This document shows, one piece after another, positions 12,387 to 23,345 of a stretch of DNA of 64,000 nucleotides. Within the stretch, counting starts at the first letter, position 1; each line of letters begins with the position of its first letter. Made by a program: the position numbers and the translations under genes. This stretch comes from Trichoderma breve. Taxonomy: Eukaryota > Ascomycota > Sordariomycetes > Hypocreales > Hypocreaceae. The notes beneath the pieces are model-generated. The model did no database searches, had not been told where the DNA came from, and worked only from the letters and a program-made list of their open reading frames with translations. The stretch lies in assembly GCF_028502605.1 (NCBI RefSeq), contig NC_079232.1, positions 5,890,001-5,954,000 of the forward strand. Direction: 5' to 3'.

Positions 12387-12737
12387 CTATTCCTGGTCCT
12401 GGCAGCGGAGAGATTTAATTCCCTGTGGAGTGTCTGTGCAGCAGAGATTAGGCTGAAAGAGGTTGTTGGCAGTGCAGGTAAGCTGTATCTCTTGGCCACT
12501 GCAGCCAGTGCCGGTGTACACCTGGCATACAGTGTCCTCACTCTGACTGACTGAGCCTGCAACGACATTATCGACGAAATCGAAGCAATCGACAGCGTTG
12601 TTGTAGGTTGCATAACGCGAGAACGAGATGCCATCCTCGACTTGGTCTTCGCACGTCTGGCTGTTCCAGAGGACGTACTTCTCGGCCGCAACCCACGCGG
12701 GGAAGAAGAGAGCAACGGTCCAAATGGCAGATCGCAT
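12387..12737 (-). CDS. Small secreted cysteine-rich protein (116 aa, 8 Cys), candidate effector
   Basis: This single-exon minus-strand ORF has an ATG at 12737 and a TAG at 12387. Residues 1-18 (MRSAIWTVALFFPAWVAA) form a clear signal peptide with an Ala-x-Ala-like cleavage site before EKYVLW. The mature part of about 98 residues has eight cysteines at 29, 51, 71, 79, 88, 99, 100 and 112. The even number, the adjacent Cys99-Cys100 pair and the segment VYTGTGCSGQEIQLTC suggest four disulphides. This layout is typical of fungal small secreted proteins and effectors, but I recognise no named family (it is not evidently a hydrophobin, whose eight-Cys pattern has two CC pairs). Role is inferred only from secretion, size and cysteine content. 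The metalloprotease 2.4 kb away is the other secreted product here. Confidence 0.8.
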   Translation of the reverse strand: MRSAIWTVALFFPAWVAAEKYVLWNSQTCEDQVEDGISFSRYATYNNAVDCFDFVDNVVAGSVSQSEDTVCQVYTGTGCSGQEIQLTCTANNLFQPNLCCTDTPQGIKSLRCQDQE

Positions 12738-14120
12738 ATTTACTGGCGTAACGAGTTATTGGAGAAGAAGCCGACTTCAGAAACAAACGATGTGGATAGG
12801 AATAGAGGCCAGGGAAATCATGAGCAGTGGAATAGAGAATAGACAAGGTTATATACATAATCAGTTGGATCAATAATCATAAGGCTAAATTATATAAGAT
12901 ATCTATTTTCAGTACACCAGACATAATAAGCTTAATGGTGGAAATACTCCGCAGAGAGTAACAATGACATTCTTTGGCCTGTTAAGTCCACAGCAGACAA
13001 ATTATTTCCCACCAAACATCCTGATCTCCTGCATCTCCTGCCTAAAGCACTTTAGGAACGTAACATTGAGCGTTTGTAAATGCAAGCCAGTTGCAGATGC
13101 CGATGCTTGGAATCATCCGAAAGCTGTCCGAAAGCAACATTCCGGGGGAACCAGGTTCCGAGTTGGACGCCCGTTCGTCGCCACCGCTTCGAACAACAGG
13201 GCTTTCGGAGTATTTGAAGAAATTGGTCGATTATCATCCACCCTACGGTCTTTTTCAAGATACCACACTAGTACATGGTGACTAAGATTGTGCATGCAAG
13301 TCCAAGAATTTCTCGCAGACGTCTAAATCAACATTCCCATATTCATTTTTACGCATTGATATTTTTGTTCATTGTCTTGTTGTTTCCCTACTGAGTGAGT
13401 TCTGCTGCTAAGTTGGCAGCCCAACTCGTTGCAGTTAGCTCGTCGTCACTAATAAGCCGAGTCCGTAGCCCATTGGCCAAAATGGCGCCAAAACTTCCCT
13501 CTTTGGAGCGACGACCAAAGGGACGAGCCGTTATTAGCGGGACATTTATTTTAAATAAATTCTAATAAGCAGCCCATTACAGCAATATCATGTTCGACCC
13601 AGTGATGGATACAAAATAAACGACAGGAAAGAGTACGGGAATTTAATGAAAACAAAGGCTAATAAATGCCTCTAAATACAATATGGTTATTAGTAACCCA
13701 CTAACTGAGCCATTCTTGCCATGCTATTTTCAGTGACGGTCTTTCCTCCCCTTTCTGGCGCCTGCCTCCAGCTGCCTCTCACTTTCCTCGTCGGCACTTG
13801 CGGCACAAGCCACGTAGCGAAAGAACAGAAAATAAGGCCAAAGGGAGATTTATCTTCAGCGGTTGAAAAACTTTATCCAAGACAAAAATCTCGCCTCCAG
13901 CATTCTCGATCCTACAATCTTCATCAGCATCAGCATCTCGTTTCGACTCCCTAAGCAGTGATACCTAAAAGAGCGTCGTCACAAAGGAGACTCTTGTTTT
14001 CATCTCGTTGATTTCTAGGTAATAAGCCGTCATCCGAGGGAATCTTCTTCCATCCCTACGCCCTTAATCTCCCGCTGATGACCCCCCTTTTTTCTAGTGT
14101 CGTTAAGGCAGATTCCTACA
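12738..14120. other. Intergenic region with AT palindrome
   Basis: No gene is recognised. ATTTATTT (13544-13551) and AAATAAAT (13553-13560) form a near-perfect 17-base palindrome. TAATAA/TTATTA runs recur between 13450 and 14030, and TAATAAGCCG occurs twice (near 13450 and 14022). The last 200 bases before 14121 are CT-rich and probably form the leader of the next small ORF. Confidence 0.5.
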
Positions 14121-14417
14121 ATGGGTGATTCGGATTATGATATCGATGATTTGTTTGACGATCTTCTACAGCTCCCCCCGGAGCTTCTGCTGGTGGTAAT
14201 AGATATGATAAATCATCTCCAGGGCTGGCTCCGTGGATTGGTGCACGACGACATGCCTATGAACGCACCCGAGTTGATTTTAGATCCAGACGAGTTGCTA
14301 GATTACCTCCCAAGATACATTCCGAATTCATGGGGCTTTCCGCAAAATCATAGAGCCCACGCTACTGGCCGATACCAATACATCCAGCAACCGCCAGCTC
14401 GACGGAGCATAGCCTGA
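14121..14417 (+). CDS. Small acidic hypothetical protein (98 aa)
   Basis: This single-exon ORF starts at the ATG of MGDSDYDIDDLFDDLLQLPP and ends with TGA at 14415-14417. The N-terminal half is very acidic and amphipathic (DDLFDDLLQLPPELLLVVID), followed by a Pro/Arg/Tyr tail. A CT-rich leader ending in CCTTTTTTCTAG lies just upstream, so an untranslated first exon spliced near 14097 is possible. No domain is recognised, and it has no signal peptide. I chose the ATG at 14121 because the reading frame upstream has no other ATG. Confidence 0.4.
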   Translation: MGDSDYDIDDLFDDLLQLPPELLLVVIDMINHLQGWLRGLVHDDMPMNAPELILDPDELLDYLPRYIPNSWGFPQNHRAHATGRYQYIQQPPARRSIA

Positions 14418-15949
14418 TAAAAGCAGTGTCATACCTTTTCAGTGTCTTTTCAGCCAGAAACGCCACACTAGCCACCTGAAGCTGCCTCCCACGTTGCCCT
14501 CTCTCCTAAGTTTCCCCCCTGAAGACCAAAGTCACTCTACGTTGCGTCAGAGACGGTTGGACAGAGCAAAGCACCAGGTTCTAACTTCATTCAGCGATAA
14601 ATGTCGCCCCCGAGAGTCCCAGAGAGGCGTTAGATGGGTGGATATGGTGATGTGTGGGTGGATGGGTTGGGGTGGCTCGATGAATGGATGTACTTCCTAC
14701 TGGAAGAAACTCTTTTTCAGCTAATAACGAAGTATCTCTGGGATGTGACTCGAGTCCTTTGACTGCCCAACACCACCACTCCATAATCATGATGAATGAA
14801 GCATCCCGTGCTCACATCAGCGTGCCAGCATGACATCTGACGAGGTCCACGAGACTGGCAGAGGCAAATTTCTCTCGATGATTTCATGTTGGACAGGATA
14901 CATGCTCTCCCAACAACGACAAGTCCCTTCTCCGGGACAAATGGAGCAGACTCCACGCTCGGCCACGCCGGCGTCGAGCCCCTTTAGTTCTCGTCGTAGT
15001 TCTCCTAGTCTTCCTCTTTCCATACTGTACCAGTTCCGCCCCATAGCCGCCTCGATCAAACGAGGCGCCAACGGGCTCTTTCCCTTCCTCGTTGTCGGGC
15101 CTCGGGCCTTTTCGGGCGGCCCCGTGCTCAAAGGCATCAGTCGACGGGTGGCAGACGAAGTACGTGGAGGATATTTGGATAGAGTTCGGGTTGGCTGTGG
15201 CGAAAAGTGTGAAGGCCGCCTCCTGAGTCTGAATACCGAGGCATCGCAGCTGAAGTTAGCTCAGCCTTGACCAAACCAGTTGTAGATATCAAATGCCGGA
15301 AATGGAATTAACGCAAAGGATAGCAGAGAGAAGCAAAGGTAGTTTATTAACATTTAAAGGAAGAAGAAGAAAAGGGTGAAGCTTCGACGAGGTGGCCGCC
15401 GGAAACGTCATTTGCATTCCAGTCGCGGCCCCGACGATCTGGCTCATGCAGGTACCACATCCGGTAGAGTAGCATTGCGGAAACCCAATCTCAAACCCTT
15501 TTTCCCTTTAAATAACGTTTCCCAAGGAAGGCCCATCCATTTGGATTTTTGCAAGGGGCTCGTGATTTATTTAGCTTTGGGATTTCTCTTGTACTGGCTG
15601 AGATGCTACGATGCGTTACCAGTGACTGCTTACACCACTGATTTTACGGAGGCTTGATGGCGGAGGAATGAAAAAAGGGGGAGAAACCAAGACAGCAGAT
15701 ACTTGTTCCCCTCATTCCCATCGTAAATTTTAAAGCACCTGCTATGATTGCAAGAGCATTCTAGGTATTATCGCCTGCTAGAAAGTAATTTTGATAAAAG
15801 AACTTCGAGTAGATAACCAGGTACTTTGGGAAAAGCAGGTGCGACTGCCTCAAATTTCTTTATGTAGAGTTTGGTGTCCCCCATATGTACCATTCGGCCA
15901 AAACAACACAGTGATGGGTGTTTTGCGTGCTGTTCTATACTTACCAGCT
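14418..15949. other. Intergenic region, no convincing gene
   Basis: ORFs at 14830-15270 (+) and 14817-15137 (-) overlap in antisense and neither shows a domain or normal composition. A short repetitive patch (GGTGGATATGGTGATGTGTGG) occurs near 14640. I see nothing further. Confidence 0.45.
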
Positions 15950-17660
15950 ACTTGATGCCTCTGTTCACCCCCTCACTTGCAACTTCCTTCCCTCGACCTC
16001 ATTTCTTCCTCTTTTATTTCCTTTCATTCTCTCATTCATTACAATCATTCTTCACTTCTTCGCAGTCTTGGAACTATCAATGTACGTCACAGAATCAAAT
16101 CGGATTTTCCGCCCATCACACACTTCGGATTTACTTCTAATGTCTCAGCTCCTCCAGGCTGTTTTGTCTCAGCCACGGTCTCAGCTACTCAGCTCACTAC
16201 TACCAAGACAAGCCCATTAAGCCACAACTCCCCATATACTTCTCGTTCTACAGAGTACTATACTGACTGCCTGCTCACTAGGTACTAGTATCTTTGTACT
16301 TCGACTCTCCGGCTATTCCCTGCCATGATTTGGATTCTCAGCCTCTCGAAACGCCACTGGCCTCCCGCCTGGTCCTTGTTCTCCGGCCCGAACTGCCTCA
16401 AGGTAGCCACGAGTTACGGCCTTTGTGCTCCATCAAGGCACCGTACGCACGCGGCCATCCTTGCCCGTCTTCTCCCAAGTGCTCATCATGGCATCTTCCG
16501 AGAACGGCGGAGAGAAATGCCACCAAGTTTCACCCCCAATCCACCCAGTACTAGATACGGAGGAGACTGTTCTAGTTGGCGGACTAGTGGAACGGGGTAA
16601 CAAACAGTACGTGCTCTTTCCCAGTCACGAGAAGATGCTAGAAACTAACTCAAGCCAAGAGAAGAAAAAATACCAACAGTCACGCCCGTTTGTCAGCCGC
16701 CAGCCACTGCTCACACTCCCCAAGTCTGTCTCTCCCCTCCCCCGTTCTCTTCTCCGTGCTGATGCCGCTCATCAAGAGTCGCCGGTAAACCAAAGCTGTA
16801 AGGGCAGTCGAACTGACGGCGCGCTTGAGGCTCGCGGCCACAAGAAGCCGTTCCGCTGCCGCCGGCGACGAAGTTTATTGCCTCACAAGTCCCACCCGTC
16901 TCGTGCGCTGCCTGTCAAGCGTCGGTCCGCCTGGGTGAGGCGGCGAGGCCCTAAGGTGTACTGGGACCCTCCTTGTTCTTGACCGAGAACTGGGTCGTGG
17001 TCGTGCTGACTCGCCCCCTAAGTGTCTTTGCGGCGTCAGTCGTCACCCCTATTGTCTCTATTGAACTCTACTAGATCCAACAGGACACCCTCTCGCGTTC
17101 TCGCACCCTGGGAGGCAAAGTACAGCCTCGTGTTGTTTCTGGATGCTTTTCTCTGCCTCACTTTGCCTCCTTTTCTCACGTCCCCTCATCACGGAGATGT
17201 ACTTCCCCCCCACGCCAGCAAGTGCTTCCAAAGCCATCTGTCGAATCAGCTCCGTGCGGTCCAGAGGTCGGCGCGACTCTAGCTTTGAAAGAAAGAAGAG
17301 TGTCCTGCTTGAAGCAAAGACACACCAAGCTGGTTCATCGAAGAACACTCGCGGTACCATCTCCGTTCACCCCTCTGAAGCCCGAAGCCCGCCACCCGAT
17401 TCATGCTTGACTTCACGTTGCTGGGCTACTTTGATTCTAGCTTGTGCCTAATGCTTTCAATTTCGTCTTCCACCCCTCGATTCCATCTCGTCACTGCACT
17501 GGCTGGGAGACTAGCCAAGTCCATTCTCTCTTAGCCTTGTCTCCTTAGCCTCGTCACAGTACTAGGAACTCTTACTCCCAGCGAGTCGCCCCAAATCAAG
17601 TCATATCCCTTCACCCTATCACCCACCCTTTCAGCACGCTGTGAAGCCACTAAAGGCAAT
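15950..17660 (+). other. CT-rich plus-strand tract resembling a long transcript leader without a CDS
   Basis: From about 15960 the plus strand is markedly pyrimidine-rich, with runs such as TTCCTCTTTTATTTCCTTTC and CTCACACTCCCCAAGTCTG, and this continues in blocks to about 17650. The known genes here (4958, 44907, 50709, 60161) have the same texture directly upstream of their start codons. No plausible plus-strand coding region follows before the minus-strand Zn2Cys6 gene ends at 20365. ORFs such as 16425-16982 lack family features. It may be a non-coding transcript, the leader of a missed split gene, or a decayed gene. Confidence 0.45.
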
Positions 17661-20364
17661 CAGTCTAGAGATGTCATGCATTCTGTTCGACTCGGGTTTT
17701 CTTCTCGTTCGGGCTTCACTTCCCAAGCGCTACCCAAATCTGAAGCTGTTCGGTTAGGTTCATCGCCAGCGCTTCCAGCACGGCAGAGCCTCCAAAATGA
17801 TAATCAAACCTGTCTCGTAAAATCAAACAAAACACAAGCACAAATGATGAGCCGAAATTACCATACACAGCTCTTCCCCCCTAAGAGCTCCCTAGCCCTT
17901 CCATGCTCCCCTAGCATCCGTCGTAGCAGGCAATAGCGAGGCGATCCGACCGGTGCCGCGGGATCAAAGCCTCTAGCTCGCAAGCCGTCAAGTACTGCTG
18001 CAATGAGCCGCCAGCCATAGCTAGGCCCAAATCTAGCCGACAATGCTGCCTGCTCTTGTCCAGCTCCCTCGTCTCTTTAGGATTCGGAGACGGTGCATTT
18101 TGTCCCGTGCAGTTGGTTGGCAACAAAAGATTTACACCTGTGGGCATTTGGATGAGGGCATCCGTTTCATCACTGCCAATCATAGCAGCTTGCTGGGAGT
18201 CAAAGATGGACAAGGGGAGAAAAAAATTCATTGACCCCTCCCTCCCTGTCTTTCCTAACAAACGAGACAGGGACCAGCCTTCTTTCTACTTGCATTGAGA
18301 AGTCCGAGAACCCCCTTCGCCTCGTCTGATTCGATCACTGCGTCTGCAGAATGACGAGGACTAGGAAAAGACCCAGAGCCCCCTCCTCTGCTCAGCTGCC
18401 TACCTGTATCTCTGCTGTCACATTTCCCATCATCTATCGAAAAGCCCCGTAAGTGCGACTGTATGCAGCATGCGCGCTCAAAGTTGGGCTCATGAGGCTG
18501 GGCGGAGTAGTTGCAGGTAGGTGATTGCAGACCGACATTCTGTCTGCCCCCCATTTGTTTCTCAGCCGCGCATGCAGGTAATGCCAGCTGATCACCTGCC
18601 ACCTTGATTTCTTTCTTCAGATACATGGACTCTCTCTGCCTCTCCATCATTCTCGCTCTCCATTCCTCTTTGATCGGGATAAACACACATTCTTCCTATT
18701 CATGCTCTGGCTCATGAGCAAAGTAAAGTCATCGCGAGGCATGAAAGATTGAAACTTGATGGGACAGCATCAATGTGTGTCGCTCATCACAGTGATGAAT
18801 AGCTGCTTCCAGCGGCCAAATTCAGTTTCCTCAGCCCATTCCTGTGCTTTCAGGGGGGGATCCCACAGCCACCGAGTGGGCGGGAGGGGCCCCTTCATAC
18901 TCACAAGCTGGAGAGCGAAGGAGAGCGGGGCTTTTTTTTCCCGTCTAGTCTCCATCTCTAGTCTCCATTTGCTTCATGTTAGTGCATTCTGACCTTAACA
19001 TGGGGGCGTGTATTCTCTCCAGTTGAACGCAGGCCCGGTAAGCAGACAAATTTCGTCCCTTACCAAGAGCGGCGAGCCGCGCCGGATCAGGACAACCCGG
19101 CTTCTGCTAGGTTCAACCAACATGGGCAAGGCCAGGACAATACGTGTCGACCAGCTGCATTCACTCTCGTCCAACAGCACCATCGTCATCCGAGGACGCA
19201 ATGACACACGTGTAGACGGCAGATGAGTCGGTAAGGCATGGTAGTAAAACGTGAATTAGCATTCTGTATGGACGGCTAACAGCGGCGCTGCAAACACATC
19301 ATGAGCAAGACGAGAACGAGAAAGAAGAAGAAAAAAAAGACGAAGAGAAAAACAACTGACGTCTTGTTGATCGCACACTATAACATAAAATCAAAAAATT
19401 TCAGACAGAGTACCCTCCCTTACGCAGCCGCCTTCCGCCTGGTATAGCTTCAGCCAAGCCCATTCCGCGCCATATCCACCGAACCGTCAGCCAAGTCCAA
19501 GGCTTTTCTTTTACCGTTGACCCAACAGATGAATTTTGCCAGCCTGCCTCCAATGAGCCACATTTCCCCCGTGCCCCTGTGACCCGCCGTGTGCCGTGTT
19601 GCTTGGGCTTGCCCTCAACGACAATGCCAGTGAAGCAAGAACCAATATTATTCCCAACGTGCCTCTGGCGTGGGAAAAACAAGAGAAGGAAATGACAAGG
19701 AAAAAAAAAGAACGGGCAGACAAGAGGAGAGAAAATATATCAAAATCATGTAATCGCGTAACTCAATCCCCAATCGTTCCAAACATGGTGTGCCGTGAGG
19801 CTATTCCGTCTTATCTGATAATAAAAAATGTTAAAAAGAAAATTTGTCCAGACAAGAAGCAAGCGAAAGAAAAAAAAAACACAACGAATTGAAGTTGAGG
19901 AAGCCCCTGGGCTGTCTCTTTTTCCTTTTTTTATCTTTAAAAAGTGTATAGTGAGGTGGTAAATGTGCATGAACCCAAAGAGCACAGCTCTTCGTTTCAG
20001 TTTTGTTACAAGTTGAACGTTGGGGAGAGAAAATGCACAATTTGCAGAAACCACGCATGACCGGAGTGCCCAATGCCAGGAAGACATCAAAGGCAACGAA
20101 AGCGAAATCGAAATCGGACGTATCAATTGGTTGTATGTAAATTGGGTTCGCTGCCGGCCAGGGGAAGCTTTCGATCAATCGACCAATTTTCTCTCCACAT
20201 CTTCTTGTCGCCGTTTCGTCAAGTCATATACTGAAGGTTTCTCGGTGGAACACCTGGGGTGATTATCGTCGGCAAGAGGATGAGCTGGCGTATATTCACC
20301 GAAATTGATGACATTGCGGCGGCAACTCGCATCCGCTTTGACCTTGTCTCTTCACTCCGGACAT
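17661..20364. other. Region without recognised gene; 3' side of the Zn2Cys6 gene
   Basis: The 17.7-19.3 kb part has only short overlapping ORFs on both strands. The 19.3-20.0 kb part is A-rich on the plus strand with several poly-A runs, which on the minus strand are T-rich and could belong to the 3' UTR of the transcription-factor gene ending at 20365. Confidence 0.45.
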
Positions 20365-21882
20365 TTAGCGAGAGGACTCTCTCTGGCTCTGGCCAGAGCC
20401 AGTATCTCGAGGACGGTTGAGGCGATCAATCATCGTTTTGTCAATGTCGTTCTTCTCCACGAGATTGCTGAGGCTCATGATGGAGGTCGATTGCTGCGAC
20501 TGGCCGGCTGAAGGGCCCGAGCGTGCGGGTGTCGAGGAGCCGCTCGATCCGTTCTGCTGCGTGACAGGCGAACGGCCATCGGCATTGCCAACACTAGCGG
20601 GATGGGGTAGCGCTGGGTTTCGGGGGCTGTGTCTCGCTGGGCCTGCGTAACGCGAATAGCTCAAGCTTCCGGGGCTGCTATTGTTAGAGAGCTCGGCGGG
20701 CGATCTTCTTCGATGATCATCTTCCGCCACGCCAGCTCGCGGAGGTGGTAGCCTGTACGCATCTTCCGGATCTGGCGACGACCTTCGACGTCTTCTTCCA
20801 GTCAATTGGTCATCCCCTCTCAAATCTCCATAAGACGAATATGAATCTGTGGGAGACTGGGCCTGCGGATGGTAATAAGCCCCAGGGGGTGGGTGTGGCG
20901 GACCTGCCGTCGGAGGATAAGGATGAGACGGGTGAGGCGGGTGATGGGGCGGGTGAGAGTGAGGGTGAGGGACAGCGCTGGGAGCCAGAGGCTGGCCGTA
21001 TGCTCCGAATAGCTGCGTTCCCGGTGGCACACCTCCTGGGACGGCCGAGACGGGAATGAACGCTGTTGAGCTAGAAGACGAGACAGGCTGAAAGATGCAC
21101 TCCTGGTTCATCCGAGCACAGTTTTGGCACTTTCCACCGGGGGCGTTCTGATGACCACTGCAGCGAATCTGGGAAGGAGAAGCAGACGGTTAGCTACTGA
21201 AAAGTGAACAGATAGACTGACAATAACAAACAAACACACTAGGATCGATCCACGCTGCGTGACAAACCTTTCGCTTTCGACAGTATCTGCATGCAATGGA
21301 AGTGCGCTGTCTAGGAGCTTCCCGTGGGCGCTCCATTCCGGGCTGGCCATAGTCCTGTCCATAGGCAGGAGGGGGACGCGGGTAATCGTGAGGGTAGCCA
21401 TTATGGTGGCCCTGCGGGAGCCCTCGGTAGTAGTATTCAGAGGCATACTGGTCGTGGTAGGCCGGGTGCGGAGGGGGGCGGCGGTCATCGTAGTAGGCGC
21501 CTCGTGGCGGCTCGGGCGGAGGATAGGCAGACCGCATATCTGCCTGCGGTTGCAGAGGAGGGAGGTATGAGGTTGGCTGCTGTTGACTTCCAGGGGGCGG
21601 AGGATATCCATTGACGGCATTCGGAGACTCATAGCGAGGATCGCTCACGTAGCCTCGGCCAGCTGGCGGCGGGGGGCCGTAGCCGCTGGGCCGAGGGTCG
21701 TGGATGGACGGCAAGGTGACGGAGGTTGCCATGGTGGTTCGAGAGTGAGGACTTCTGTCGGTATCCGAGTGAGGTGCGTCTCGAGAAGGGAGGTGGTGGT
21801 AGAATTGAGGGGGTGGTTGGTGCTTGATATCCTCTGGCCGGTGCTGCTGAGGATACTCCTGGCGATGTCGATCCTCTGCCAT
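20365..21882 (-). CDS. Zn2Cys6 transcription factor without visible fungal_trans domain
   Basis: Two exons (21882-21268 and 21168-20365, donor AAG|GTTTGT, acceptor CCCAG) give 472 residues. The intron falls inside the zinc cluster, and splicing restores C-x2-C-x6-C-x10-C-x2-C-x6-C with cysteines at 198, 201, 208, 219, 222 and 229 (CRYCRKRKIRC, KCQNCARMNQEC). Such clusters bind CGG-containing DNA. The 197 residues before the finger and most of those after it are disordered, rich in P, H, Y, G and S. Unusually for the class, the finger is central rather than near the N-terminus and no middle-homology (fungal_trans) domain is seen. A structured C-terminal motif, SIMSLSNLVEKNDIDKTMID, may be a cofactor contact. 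The start at 21882 (MAEDRHRQEYPQQ) is chosen because upstream codons lie in the CT-rich leader. The class is certain; targets are unknown. Confidence 0.93.
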
Positions 21883-22840
21883 GCTCTGTGGAGATGGATA
21901 GGAGAAGGAAGTGGCGGGACAGTGGAGAGTGTGCCGCCGATTATTAAGTGAGTCGAGTGATTCCAGAACCTCCAACCAATTCCCAATTGTTGGTGAGGAA
22001 GCGAAGGGGCATCTGGCGGGCCCGGATTGTTGAAACAAGGCACTGAGAAACAGAGTATTTTCAGTTTCGGATACGACCTCGAGGTGCCTGGCAAAAAGGA
22101 GGTGGTCTGGGTCGTGACGAGCTGAGGGACGAAACAGAAAAGTTTGTCGAGAGAAAAAAAAAAAAGTAAGAGAAGAAAGCAATTGGAAAGTGAAATAGAT
22201 TAAAAAGCCAACAGCTTTGCCAGGGATAGAAAAGTAAATCAAGGCACTCGTGGTCAGCCTGTTACTTTTGAGGCTGGAGTGTGTGTGTGTGTGCTTTGGT
22301 TGACCACAGACAGAAAGATGTGGTGGCAGCGGTTGGAGGTGGCTGCAGTGGCTATATGTGCAAAGACGCAGGTGCCCCCCCAGAGAAACGCCACGCTAGA
22401 AGCGAAGACGGAGAGGCCAGAGAAGACGAGACACGCAGCAAACGGGACTAGCTGAAGACGAGAGCCAGGGCGTGCCGAGTTGTCTCTCGGTAGCTGGGTT
22501 GATGGGTTCAAGAGGACAAGGAGAGAGAGGGTCTCCGGTGTGGCAGAAAGGAGAGGAGGGAAGAAGGGGGAAAGAAAGGAATCAACAGGAAAGGGAAAGG
22601 GAAGAAAAGGCACTTGCGTTGGCTGACCCAAAGTGACTTTTCCCAGCAGGCTCAAGGTGGAAAAAAGAAGGGTTTTTGGTGGGGTGCGAGAGTGAAGGAG
22701 GGGGAACGAGATAAAAGAGGACGCAGGAAAAAGACGAGACGGCGGCGAGCGGGAATGTAAAGGCGGGCGGATGGCCCGGTGTCGTGCCGTTCCCAGCGCT
22801 GTGGCCCAGCTAAGGCAGGGCAAGACGCTAATGCTAGGGG
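21883..22840 (-). promoter_or_regulatory. CT-rich leader/promoter of the Zn2Cys6 gene
   Basis: On the minus strand this stretch is strongly pyrimidine-rich, especially at 22500-22760, which explains the long but meaningless open frame at 22254-22823. I interpret it as a 5' leader approaching 1 kb with its promoter upstream. It also contains the (GT)n run at 22279-22293. Confidence 0.55.
22279..22293. repeat. (GT)n microsatellite
   Basis: A run of alternating GT of about 15 bases sits within the leader of the Zn2Cys6 gene. Confidence 0.85.
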
Positions 22841-23005
22841 CTAGTGGGTGCCCTTTCTAGCGCTGGTAGTAGTGCGAGAAACGGGGGATTAGGGAGTGCC
22901 GCAGAGCAGCAAGTGGGAGTGCCGCCAGGTGCTGCTTTTGCAGTGGAGGTAGCAGTACGAGTCTCAACCGTGTGGTGCTAAAGCTGCCAGTCTCCCAAGG
23001 CCACA

Positions 23006-23052
23006 GGTAGTGGCTCTGGTAGTGGCTCTGGTAGTGGCACTGGCAGTGGCAC
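23006..23052. repeat. 12-base minisatellite (GGTAGTGGCTCT)
   Basis: About four tandem copies of a 12-base unit are present: two GGTAGTGGCTCT, then GGTAGTGGCACT and a partial GGCAGTGGCAC. The last copies have diverged. Confidence 0.9.
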
Positions 23053-23287
23053 CCCTAGTGTGCAAAGTTAGGTACCCAGGCGTAGGGGGGCGTTCGATTC
23101 TCTTTGCGCCGTCCTCGTACCCTGTGCGCAAACTCAGCTGCACACACACCACCTGGTGCGTAAGAAATGCCAGCCCTGGAGGTCTGATTCGATGTGTTGG
23201 TTGCGTTGGACCGCGCCAGGTAGGTATGCGTATGCCCAGAGCACCTGCGATGCGTGCCGGAGGTGAATCCGGATTGTGATGTGTTTC

Positions 23288-23345
23288 TTTTTTTATCTTC
23301 TTTGTTTGTCTGTTGTTTTTTTTATCTTCTTTGTTTGTCTGTTGT
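23288..23345. repeat. 29-base direct tandem duplication
   Basis: A T-run followed by ATCTTCTTTGTTTGTCTGTTG occurs twice with a 29-base period (the ATCTTC cores lie at 23295 and 23324). The copies are identical apart from T-run length, so the duplication is probably recent. Confidence 0.92.

Noticed and set aside
13440..13570. Possible transposon terminal repeats made of recurring TAATAA/TTATTA and GACGAGCC words
   Set aside because: Arms are short and interrupted, with no flanking duplication; only the 17-base AT palindrome is clear.
16425..16982. 185-codon plus-strand frame in the CT-rich tract
   Set aside because: Low-complexity, basic, without domain or conserved block; I tried short splice chains from the ATG at 16487 and none gave a recognisable protein.
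22254..22823. 189-codon minus-strand frame upstream of the Zn2Cys6 gene
   Set aside because: It is explained by the CT-rich leader, which yields Ser/Pro/Leu/Phe-rich open frames; there are no conserved motifs.
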